Below, piece after piece: positions 1 through 6,305 of a DNA stretch of 26,112 nt; the first letter of the stretch is position 1; every line of letters starts with the position of its first letter. A program made the translations under genes and the position numbers. Under the pieces are notes generated by a model. It was not told the DNA's origin. It saw only the letters and a program-made list of their open reading frames with translations, and ran no database searches. The stretch is from Clostridiales bacterium UBA4706 (GTDB taxonomy: Bacteria > Bacillota > Clostridia > Oscillospirales > Oscillospiraceae): the NCBI GenBank assembly GCA_002404605.1, contig DHKA01000021.1, positions 1 to 26,112 of the forward strand, written 5' to 3'.

Positions 1-119
1 CTCGTTTGCGGGCTGCTCCTTCCACCTGTTTTTCTCATCTCTTCAGAATAGTAATTATTTACAAGATTCTTGGATTCATCGCAAATGATAACATATATTT
101 TTAGTTGTTGCAATATTTT

Positions 120-149
120 TTGACAAATATTTATTTACTATTGAATTAT
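120..149 (+). promoter_or_regulatory. Possible promoter of the XRE regulator gene
   Basis: A perfect TTGACA (120-125) lies in a strongly AT-rich stretch. About 18 bases downstream is AATTAT (144-149), a weak -10 candidate. It sits 35 bases before the ATG at 184. The -35 is convincing and the -10 is not. The rest of 1-170 is AT-rich and holds no gene I can support. Confidence 0.4.
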
Positions 150-183
150 CCCTTGTCGGTATTATCTATATGAGGTGATACCA

Positions 184-495
184 ATGACGGAGGAATTTAT
201 CCGAAACCGCATTACCGAGCTGCGGCTGCGCAAGGGCGTTTCGGAATATCAGATGAGCTACGATCTGGGACACAGCCGCGGGTATGTATACAACATTTCC
301 TCCGGCAAGGCGCTGCCGCCGATGAAGGAGTTTCTTGCGATCTGCGATTATTTCGGCATCACGCCGCAGCAGTTTTTCAATGACGAGGAATCGCACCCCG
401 AGCTGATCCGGAAAGCGCTCGCCGGAATGCGGCAGCTCGACGAGGACGACATGCTCATGCTGCTCGGCTTCATCAACCGGCTTTTGAAAAAATAA
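184..495 (+). CDS. Small XRE-family helix-turn-helix protein
   Basis: A 103-residue protein that is almost entirely one Cro/C1-type (XRE) DNA-binding domain at residues 5-65, followed by a short helical tail ending in LLKK. The segment around residues 17-43 (GVSEYQMSYDLGHSRGYVYN) reads as the helix-turn-helix, followed by the usual pattern of picking out late helices (FLAICDYFGITPQQFF). I chose the ATG at 184 because AGGTG lies six bases upstream. A GTG at 175 would add three residues but would consume that ribosome binding site. No effector or protease domain is present, so it is most likely a transcriptional regulator acting as a dimer; its target is unknown. It is a single gene, closed by the hairpin at 511-548, and shows no operon partner. 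Confidence 0.85.
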   Translation: MTEEFIRNRITELRLRKGVSEYQMSYDLGHSRGYVYNISSGKALPPMKEFLAICDYFGITPQQFFNDEESHPELIRKALAGMRQLDEDDMLMLLGFINRLLKK

Positions 496-510
496 TAAAC
501 AAAGTCTATA

Positions 511-548
511 AAAAATGGACGCACAGCCAGCGCTGTGCGTCCATTTTT
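511..548. terminator. Bidirectional rho-independent terminator
   Basis: A perfect 17-bp inverted repeat (511-527 with 532-548) around a four-base loop. The core GGACGCACAGC is flanked by A5 on one side and T5 on the other, so it can end transcription from both sides. It serves the XRE gene (plus) and the pepF operon (minus), which converge on it. Confidence 0.95.
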
Positions 549-573
549 GCTTTGTGATGCTGCAGATTTTCCC

Positions 574-2376
574 TCAATCCACCAGCTGCTCCATCTCGTC
601 GATGAGCTCGCCGAAGAGGGAGAGCGCGTCGTTCACGGGCTTCGGCGTGCTCATATCGACGCCCGCGATCTTGAGAAGGCTGATCGGGTCGGCGCTGCCG
701 CCGGAGGAGAGGAACTTCTTATAATCGGCCACGGCGCTCTCGCCCTCGGCGAGAATGCGGTTTGCGATCGCCACGGCAGCGGAGAAGCCGGTGGCGTACT
801 GGAACACATAGTAGTTATAGAAGAAGTGCGGGATGCGCGCCCACTCGAGCGCGATGCCGTCGTCGGAGACCATGTCGGGCCCGAAGTACAGCTTATTGAG
901 CGCAAGATACTTTTCATTCAGCGCGTCCGCCGTGAGAGCCTCGCCCGCACCGTTCATCTCGCCCATGATCTTCTCAAACTCGGCGAACATCGTCTGGCGG
1001 TACACCGTGCCCTTGAACTGGTCAAGGAAGTGGTTGATGAGATAGGCGCGCTGCTTCTTGTCGGTCGTCTTGCCGAGCAGATGGCGCATGAGCAGCACCT
1101 CGTTGCAGGTGGAGGCGACCTCGGCCACGAAGATGACGTACCCGGCGGTGTTCACCGGCTGGTACTTGCAGCTGTGGTAGCTGTGCAGCGCGTGGCCCAT
1201 TTCGTGGGCGAGCGTGAACATGCTGTCGAGATTGTCCTTGTGGTTGAGCAGAACATAGGGGTGCGGGTAGCTGTTGCCGGAGGAATACGCGCCGCCGCGC
1301 TTGCCGGTGTTTTCGTAAACGTCGATCCAGCGGTTGGCAAAGCCCTCTTTCAGCAGGTCGGTATAGTCCTCGCCGAGCACCGCGAGCGCTTCGAGCACCG
1401 TGGCCTTGGCTTCTTCGTAGGTGATCTCGCTGTCGGCGTCCGCCACGATGGGGGTGTACACGTCGTACATGTGCAGCTCGTCCACGCCGAGCAGCTTCTT
1501 GCGCAGCGCCACGTAGCGGTACATTTTATCCATGTTCGCGTGAACGGCCTCGATGAGATTGTCGTAAACCTCTTCCGGCACCTCCGTCACGTCGAGCGCG
1601 GCGGCGCGAGTGGAAGGATAATGCCGCGCGTCCGAGAAGAACTTGAGCGAGCGGAACTGCCCGTCAAGCGACGCGGCAACGGTATTTTTAAATTCGCCGA
1701 AACGGTTATAGTAGGCTTCAAAGGCGTTCTTGCGCAGCACGCGGTCGCTGCCCATGAGCAGGGGGACGAACGTCCCGCTCGTGAGAACGCGCTCGTTTCC
1801 TTCGCCGTCGGTCACGTTCGGGAACGTGAGATCGGCATCGCGGAACACGCTCGCAATGTTCTCCGGGGCGTTCGCCATCTCTCCGGCGGCGGAGAGGAGC
1901 TTTTCCTCCTCCGGGGAAAGGATGTGCGCTTTGCGGCGGCGGATTTTATAAATGTTGCGGCGGTAGGTCTCCAGCTCCGGCTGCGCGGCATAGAAGAGAT
2001 TCACCGTATCTTCGTCAAGCGCCATGATCTCCGGCGTTTCAAATGCGCTCGCCGCGTCGATGGCGACGAGCGTTGCAAGCGCCTTGGAGCGCATGCCCTG
2101 ATAAAAGCCGTTGCCGGTGTCCTCGTCGCCCTTGCAGCTCGCATAGCCGTAGAGCTTTTCAAGCCGCACGGAGAGCGCGTCGTTCAGGCGGAACCACTCC
2201 AAAAGCGTTTCCGCGCTCTCGCCGAGTCTGCCGCGGAACGCTTCGATCTGCTCCGGCACGGCCTTGAGCGCTTCATACTCCGCCTGCCATGCCTCGTCGC
2301 TTTCAAACACGTCCTTGAGATTCCAGGTCGATTCCTCCGGCACTTCGCTGCGCGCCGGGATGGGTCTGTCTGCCAT
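574..2376 (-). CDS. pepF: Oligoendopeptidase F, M3B family
   Basis: A cytoplasmic zinc metallopeptidase of 600 residues, the normal length for the family, which cleaves short oligopeptides. The zinc site is visible: HEMGH at residues 391-395 gives two His ligands and the catalytic Glu392, and Glu419 (in VAEVAST) is placed to be the third ligand. The N-terminal part (STWNLKDVFESDEAW) is the typical start of PepF. The start is fixed by AGGAGG nine bases before the ATG. It is the last gene of the minus operon, 24 bases after the UPF0291 gene, and it stops 26 bases before the shared terminator. The role is probably peptide recycling; no secretion signal is seen. The family is very clear, though substrate preference cannot be read. 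Confidence 0.96.
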   Translation of the reverse strand: MADRPIPARSEVPEESTWNLKDVFESDEAWQAEYEALKAVPEQIEAFRGRLGESAETLLEWFRLNDALSVRLEKLYGYASCKGDEDTGNGFYQGMRSKALATLVAIDAASAFETPEIMALDEDTVNLFYAAQPELETYRRNIYKIRRRKAHILSPEEEKLLSAAGEMANAPENIASVFRDADLTFPNVTDGEGNERVLTSGTFVPLLMGSDRVLRKNAFEAYYNRFGEFKNTVAASLDGQFRSLKFFSDARHYPSTRAAALDVTEVPEEVYDNLIEAVHANMDKMYRYVALRKKLLGVDELHMYDVYTPIVADADSEITYEEAKATVLEALAVLGEDYTDLLKEGFANRWIDVYENTGKRGGAYSSGNSYPHPYVLLNHKDNLDSMFTLAHEMGHALHSYHSCKYQPVNTAGYVIFVAEVASTCNEVLLMRHLLGKTTDKKQRAYLINHFLDQFKGTVYRQTMFAEFEKIMGEMNGAGEALTADALNEKYLALNKLYFGPDMVSDDGIALEWARIPHFFYNYYVFQYATGFSAAVAIANRILAEGESAVADYKKFLSSGGSADPISLLKIAGVDMSTPKPVNDALSLFGELIDEMEQLVD

Positions 2377-2400
2377 TGGGTATATCCTCCTGTTGAAAGT

Positions 2401-2607
2401 TTAGAATTTCTTTTTCGGGAGCTTGTGCTCCTTGCCGTCCGCGCCGATGACGTAGACGTTTTCAAGCGTTTCCAGCGTGCCGCGCCGCCAGTCGGCCAGA
2501 TATTCCTCGCGCAGGGCAAGGCGCTCCGCCGTTTCCTCGGGCGTGAGCGCGCGCTCGCGCGAAATGCGCGTCAGTTCGCTGATGCGGTTTTTCTTTTCTT
2601 CGGTCAT
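2401..2607 (-). CDS. UPF0291 (DUF896, YnzC-like) small protein
   Basis: A 68-residue protein matching the Firmicute UPF0291 family. It has an N-terminal helical hairpin of the form ISELTRISRERALTPEE..ERLALREEYL, then a short segment (LETLENVYVIGADG) and a basic tail KLPKKKF. Bacillus subtilis YnzC, the family's structural model, is a two-helix hairpin of unknown molecular role. The start lies two bases after the stop of the yfbR-like gene and has no good ribosome binding site of its own, so it is probably translated by coupling. Identification is by family pattern only, and the function is unknown. Confidence 0.88.
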   Translation of the reverse strand: MTEEKKNRISELTRISRERALTPEETAERLALREEYLADWRRGTLETLENVYVIGADGKEHKLPKKKF

Positions 2608-2609
2608 GG

Positions 2610-3194
2610 TTACATTGTCCCCAATTCGTCCAGATTCTTTTCAAACGCGCCGAGGCAGTGCTCCATGAACCAGTCTGCCTCCGGGATATGCATCTCTTCG
2701 ATCGAGCGGCGCGTCTGCTCCTCGGCGGAGAGAAATTCGCGGTTGCCCGCCTTGCGCTCTTCGATGCACTGGCGCAGCGCGGAGAGCTTGTCGGCGGCCT
2801 TGACGAGCTTTTCCTCGTCCTCCGATGCCGTAAATGCGCTTTCATATGCGCCACGCAGCTCCTCCGGCAGCATGGCGAGAAGCCGCTCGTCCGCGGCGTG
2901 CTCGACCTTTTTATAAGCGTCGCGGATGGTGCGGTCGTGGTACTTGATCGGCGTCGGGAGATCGCCGGTCAATATCTCGCTCGCGTCGTGGTAGATCGCA
3001 AGCACCGCGAGACGCTCGGCGTCGCATTCCTTCCCGAAGATCTCGCGCCGGACGATGCCGAGCGCGTGGGCGTACACCGCCGTTTCATGGCTGTGCTCCT
3101 GCACGTTTTCCGGGATGCTGCTGCGCATGAGCCCCCAGCGGGAGATATACCGCATGCGCGACAAAAGGGCATAAAACCCCGTTTCCTTCACCAT
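2610..3194 (-). CDS. yfbR: HD-domain 5'-deoxynucleotidase, YfbR-like
   Basis: A 194-residue protein closely following Escherichia coli YfbR, an HD-fold phosphatase that removes phosphate from deoxyribonucleoside 5'-monophosphates. Matching motifs are the RW pair at residues 19-20 (SRWGLMR), His34 in ENVQEHS, His69-Asp70 in AIYHDASE, the TGDLPTPIKY loop at 76-85, and a late Asp (about 135, KAADKLSAL). These are the metal and substrate residues of the family. The start overlaps the end of the DUF2804 gene by seven bases, implying translational coupling. The likely job is dNTP pool balance, which fits an operon that begins with replication-initiation genes. Confidence 0.93.
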   Translation of the reverse strand: MVKETGFYALLSRMRYISRWGLMRSSIPENVQEHSHETAVYAHALGIVRREIFGKECDAERLAVLAIYHDASEILTGDLPTPIKYHDRTIRDAYKKVEHAADERLLAMLPEELRGAYESAFTASEDEEKLVKAADKLSALRQCIEERKAGNREFLSAEEQTRRSIEEMHIPEADWFMEHCLGAFEKNLDELGTM

Positions 3195-4225
3195 TTGTTG
3201 CTCACCTTCTCCGCAAAGCCGGGGAAGTCCGCAAACTCCACCACGGTGCCGTTATCGAGAACGGCCCTGCCGGTAAACTTTCCGAACACCTGGTGCTGGT
3301 CGGACTTGATGAGCTTCACGTCCGTGCAGCTCGCACGGTCGAGCACCGGCACAAAATCGGCCTCGAACCGCCTGTCGTCGGACGTAAATTTCCAGGGCTC
3401 GGTATAGCGCTCTTTCCCCTCGGCTTCGCCGGGGATCTCAAATTTGATGCCGCCGAGCTTGTGCGCGGTACCGGCGTGGAAGAGCATATTTTCGCTCGCA
3501 GCGCTCGTATCGCCAAAGCCGTAGCCGAGATTCCAGCCGAACGGCGTCCCGCTCGGCAGCACATACGCCGCGCTGCTCCAGTACCACGTATTTTCATACG
3601 TCCACACGCCGCGGCCCCAGTCGAGCACGGCAAAGCTGTCGCTCGGCTCAAAGGTATACGTCTTGCCGTTATAATTTACATACCCGCTCGCGCGAAAGCC
3701 CACGATCTTCTGGTTATAGTAGAAATGGCCGGGCTTGTCAAAGGGCGTGGCGATAACGAGCGAGTCCTCCGGGCATTCGGTAAGCTCGACGCGTGCGGAG
3801 AGGGCGCTGTCGCCGAACTTATTCATATACGCGATGAGGACGCGCTTCTCCCCTTCGTGGATGAAGTGGAGACCGTAGCCGCGCGCGGCGGAGTGTACGT
3901 CGCCGGTCACGCTCGTCTCCGGCAGGTGTTTTTTGCCGAGCGGCAAAAACGACATCGGGCTTTTCGTGATCTCCCATCCCTCTTCGAGATCGAGAAGGCT
4001 CACGGAGTCCAGCCCCATGTAGCCATTGTCCGCCACGGTGAGCGCGAGAGCGAATTTCCCGTTGTTGACGAGATAATAATCCCATTCCTTGATGCGCAGG
4101 GGCGAGACCTTCACATCCGCGCGGCGGTATTCCTGCACGAGCGCGCGGGAAAAGCCGGGGCGGGCGAGATCGCCCTTTTCGTTGAGAAGAGCGCCGGGAG
4201 TCGTGATCTCGGTCTGTCGGTCCAT
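3188..4225 (-). CDS. DUF2804 family protein
   Basis: A 345-residue protein I assign to DUF2804 from its overall pattern. It opens TTPGALLNEKGDLARPGFS, continues with WDYYLV, and has a beta-rich middle with many aromatic residues (LDWGRGVWTYENTWYW near residues 205-220, PFGWNLGYGFGD near 230-240). It looks like a lipocalin or hydroxyneurosporene-synthase-like beta barrel, but no catalytic residues can be named. There is no signal peptide or membrane segment. Its ATG directly follows the TGA stop of the dnaI-like gene (no gap), with AAGGAGG upstream, and its end overlaps yfbR. It is therefore embedded in a replication and nucleotide operon without an obvious link to it. Function unknown. Confidence 0.85.
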   Translation of the reverse strand: MDRQTEITTPGALLNEKGDLARPGFSRALVQEYRRADVKVSPLRIKEWDYYLVNNGKFALALTVADNGYMGLDSVSLLDLEEGWEITKSPMSFLPLGKKHLPETSVTGDVHSAARGYGLHFIHEGEKRVLIAYMNKFGDSALSARVELTECPEDSLVIATPFDKPGHFYYNQKIVGFRASGYVNYNGKTYTFEPSDSFAVLDWGRGVWTYENTWYWSSAAYVLPSGTPFGWNLGYGFGDTSAASENMLFHAGTAHKLGGIKFEIPGEAEGKERYTEPWKFTSDDRRFEADFVPVLDRASCTDVKLIKSDQHQVFGKFTGRAVLDNGTVVEFADFPGFAEKVSNKW

Positions 4226-5209
4226 TCAGATGCCCTCCTTACGCTGGGCGCGGATGTCCCGGCCCAGAAATTCCAGCCATTCGTATTCCCCTGCGAGCCG
4301 CGAGGCGAGCGCCGCGCCGTAGCGCGTTTCGATGCCGGAGCGGTCGAGATTCGTGGAGACGATCGTCTTCTTCCCGGCGCGCAGACGGCCGTCGAGCAGG
4401 GCGTAAAGCGCGCTCTGCGTGAACGCCGTCGGCATTTCGGTGCCGAGATCGTCCAGAATGAGAAGATCGCAGCTCATAAGCTGGCGCACGCGCGAGGCCG
4501 CGTCCGATACCTCGTCCGTGTCGCGGGAGAATTTCTCGCGCTCAAACGAGGCGAGAAGCCCGCTTGCCGTGTCGTACGCCACGCCGCAGCCCTTTGCGGC
4601 CACGACGCGCGCGATGGCGGCGGAGAGGAACGTTTTCCCCAGCCCCGGCTCGCCGGTAAACAGGAGATTTGGCGACTGCGTGCCGAAGCTCTCGGCATAG
4701 GCGCGGCAGATGCGCAGCACGCGCTCCATTTGCGCACGGGGCGACACGCCCGAGGCCGGTGCAACGGGGCTGTAGTAATCCAGCCGGAAGTTTTCAAACG
4801 TCTCGTCCCCCTGCTTCAAAAGGGGCGCGAGCTCTCTGGTCTGCTCGGCGCGGTAGAGCTTTTGGACGCACTCGCAGATCTTCCCGTCCGTCCAGCCGGT
4901 ATCCCGGCAGCGCGGGCAGGAATAGATGGGATCAAGATAATCCTTCGGATATCCGTTCTGCACGAGAAGCGCCGAGCGTTTTTCCTGGAGAGCGAGGCTT
5001 TCTCTTTCGAGCTCCTGCGCGGTGCGGGCGCTCTGGCGCATGGCGACGCGCACCATCTCGCTCAGATTGGCGCGGAGGACCATATCGATGCGTCCGACCT
5101 CCGGGATCTTCGCGGCGATCTCTCGGCGGCGGCGATCCTCCTCTGCGCGGTTTTCCGCGCGCAGCGTCTCCTGTTTGGCGCGGGCGCGCGCCAGAAGCCG
5201 TCCTTCCAT
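4226..5209 (-). CDS. dnaI: DnaI/DnaC-type replicative helicase loader ATPase
   Basis: A 327-residue AAA+ ATPase that should load the replicative helicase onto DNA with its DnaD-like partner encoded just upstream. Residues 1-95 are helical and charged. A zinc-binding knuckle follows with Cys98, Cys101, Cys112 and Cys114 (CPRC..CEC), as in Bacillus DnaI. The Walker A motif is GEPGLGKT at 186-193 and the Walker B motif is LLILDDLGTE at 249-258. A sensor-like STNLD segment and an arginine-rich C terminus complete the module. It starts six bases after the stop of the dnaD-like gene. The ribosome binding site (AAGAGG) overlaps that stop and is unusually close to the ATG. Assignment as DnaI rather than a transposon IstB-type relative rests on the zinc knuckle and the DnaD neighbour. 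Confidence 0.92.
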   Translation of the reverse strand: MEGRLLARARAKQETLRAENRAEEDRRRREIAAKIPEVGRIDMVLRANLSEMVRVAMRQSARTAQELERESLALQEKRSALLVQNGYPKDYLDPIYSCPRCRDTGWTDGKICECVQKLYRAEQTRELAPLLKQGDETFENFRLDYYSPVAPASGVSPRAQMERVLRICRAYAESFGTQSPNLLFTGEPGLGKTFLSAAIARVVAAKGCGVAYDTASGLLASFEREKFSRDTDEVSDAASRVRQLMSCDLLILDDLGTEMPTAFTQSALYALLDGRLRAGKKTIVSTNLDRSGIETRYGAALASRLAGEYEWLEFLGRDIRAQRKEGI

Positions 5210-5215
5210 ATCCTC

Positions 5216-6154
5216 TTACCCCCCGATGTTCTTCAATATGCCCTCGAGTCGGGCGAGATCGTCCCCGCCGGTGCGCCGCGGCGCGGTCTCCGCGGAGGGC
5301 TTGGCGCGCGACGATGCGCGGCTGTCGCCCTTTTCGATCTGCTCGGCGGTGAAGAGCTTTTTCTCATACCAGCTCTTCACGATCTTGTCCATATACGCCC
5401 AGGCGAGCTTGCCCGTGCCGACGACGGTGCGATCGTAGGCGATGGCGAGCGCCTCCGCGCCGTAGCCCATCGAAAGCCAGCTTTCGATGTACTTTCGCTC
5501 CGTGGGTGTCAGATCGCGCCCTGTGAGCGACAGTGCGTGGCGGACCTTTTCCATCTCCTCGTCGCGCCGGGCGAGCGCGGCGAGATATTCCTCCGCCTGC
5601 GGCGCGGTGAGGATCTCGCGGTTGGCCCAGTAGAACGCTTCCTTCTCGATGGCGCGCATCGTTGGGAGCCGTCCTTCCCCGTAGCGGCGGCGGAGCTTGT
5701 CCGCGCAGTGGTGGATGAGCAGCAGTATCGTCTCCGCCGTCATGCCGAGACGGTCGTAAATGCCGAAAAGCGTGTTGAGATCCGCGCTCGAGAGCGTGTG
5801 GCCGAGCACGCGCTGGCACTCGCCGAGCAGCGCGCGGAACGCCCCGTCGTCGGCGCTGCGGCGCAATATATCCTCCGTGCGGTATACCGGCAGCTCGTCC
5901 GGACCGGGAAGCGGCACGTCCCCGGCGGTGAGAAGGCCCGCCCCGGAGAGCCGCCGCGCAGCGGCGCTGACCTGCTCTCCCGTGCGGGAGAGAGCGCGCG
6001 CCGCCGCCGCGGTATCGAGCACGCCGCCGGAGCGCAGAATATAAAGATACAGCAGCGCGCACTCCCCGTCTCCGAGCGCAAGGAGCTTTTCGGCGTCCTC
6101 CGCCGGGAGAGAGAGCGTGTTCGCGCCCTGGATGCGATAGCGTTTTCCGTCCAT
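5216..6154 (-). CDS. dnaD: DnaD/DnaB-domain replication initiation protein
   Basis: A protein of 312 residues with an N-terminal winged-helix-like part and two helical DnaD-type (DnaB_2) regions. One is around residues 115-200 (LLGECQRVLGHTLSSADL, LGMTAETILLLIHHC). The second is around 205-285, ending in the family hallmark LAWAYMDKIVKSWYEKKLFT. Firmicute primosome proteins of this kind remodel origin DNA and recruit the helicase loader. I chose the ATG at 6154 because AAAAGGAC lies just upstream; an in-frame ATG at 6190 would add 12 residues and cover that site. It is the first gene of the minus operon. Whether it is the orthologue of DnaD or of DnaB cannot be settled here. Confidence 0.9.
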   Translation of the reverse strand: MDGKRYRIQGANTLSLPAEDAEKLLALGDGECALLYLYILRSGGVLDTAAAARALSRTGEQVSAAARRLSGAGLLTAGDVPLPGPDELPVYRTEDILRRSADDGAFRALLGECQRVLGHTLSSADLNTLFGIYDRLGMTAETILLLIHHCADKLRRRYGEGRLPTMRAIEKEAFYWANREILTAPQAEEYLAALARRDEEMEKVRHALSLTGRDLTPTERKYIESWLSMGYGAEALAIAYDRTVVGTGKLAWAYMDKIVKSWYEKKLFTAEQIEKGDSRASSRAKPSAETAPRRTGGDDLARLEGILKNIGG

Positions 6155-6201
6155 GTTCGTCCTTTTGGGGTATAGTCCCCCATAATCCATGTGTATCAGA
6201 T

Positions 6202-6231
6202 ATTATATCATAATGTTTCTACTTGAAGCAA
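6202..6231 (-). promoter_or_regulatory. Promoter of the dnaD-dnaI-pepF operon
   Basis: Read on the minus strand, TTGCTT (6226-6231) is followed by an 18-base spacer and a perfect TATAAT (6202-6207), preceded by TG to form an extended -10. The start of transcription would be near 6195, giving a leader of about 40 bases. The leader contains a short GGGG/CCCC inverted repeat (6167-6180) before the ribosome binding site. Confidence 0.85.
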
Positions 6232-6252
6232 GGGTATTCGTTGTGTTATAAT
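6223..6252 (+). promoter_or_regulatory. Promoter of the U32-maf-mreCD gene group
   Basis: TTGAAG (6223-6228), an 18-base spacer and TATAAT (6247-6252) with an upstream TG (extended -10). It points toward the U32 gene 54 bases downstream. Its -35 shares bases with the -35 of the divergent operon promoter. Confidence 0.85.
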
Positions 6253-6305
6253 CTTAATTTGAAGAAGTACCGTTTTCCCGGTACCGTGTTTACGAGGAAG
6301 AAATT

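Noticed and set aside
1..38. Possible minus-strand gene start at the left edge (ATG at 36-38)
   Set aside because: Only 12 codons are visible, with no well-spaced ribosome binding site and no recognisable protein.
535..2916. Long plus-strand open frame (793 codons) opposite pepF, UPF0291 and yfbR
   Set aside because: It is antisense to three clear genes, has no recognisable domain, starts inside the terminator and is explained by the high GC at third positions.
4226..5209. IstB-type transposition helper as an alternative to DnaI
   Set aside because: The AAA+ core is similar, but the four-Cys knuckle, the dnaD neighbour and the lack of any transposase nearby favour a helicase loader.
3293..6175. 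Plus-strand open frame of 960 codons opposite DUF2804, dnaI and dnaD
   Set aside because: It is a mirror of GC-rich coding sequence on the minus strand, with low-complexity Arg/Ala-rich translation and no motif.
6167..6180. GGGGTATAGTCCCC inverted repeat in the dnaD leader
   Set aside because: Only four base pairs per arm; it could be an operator or small hairpin but is too short to call.
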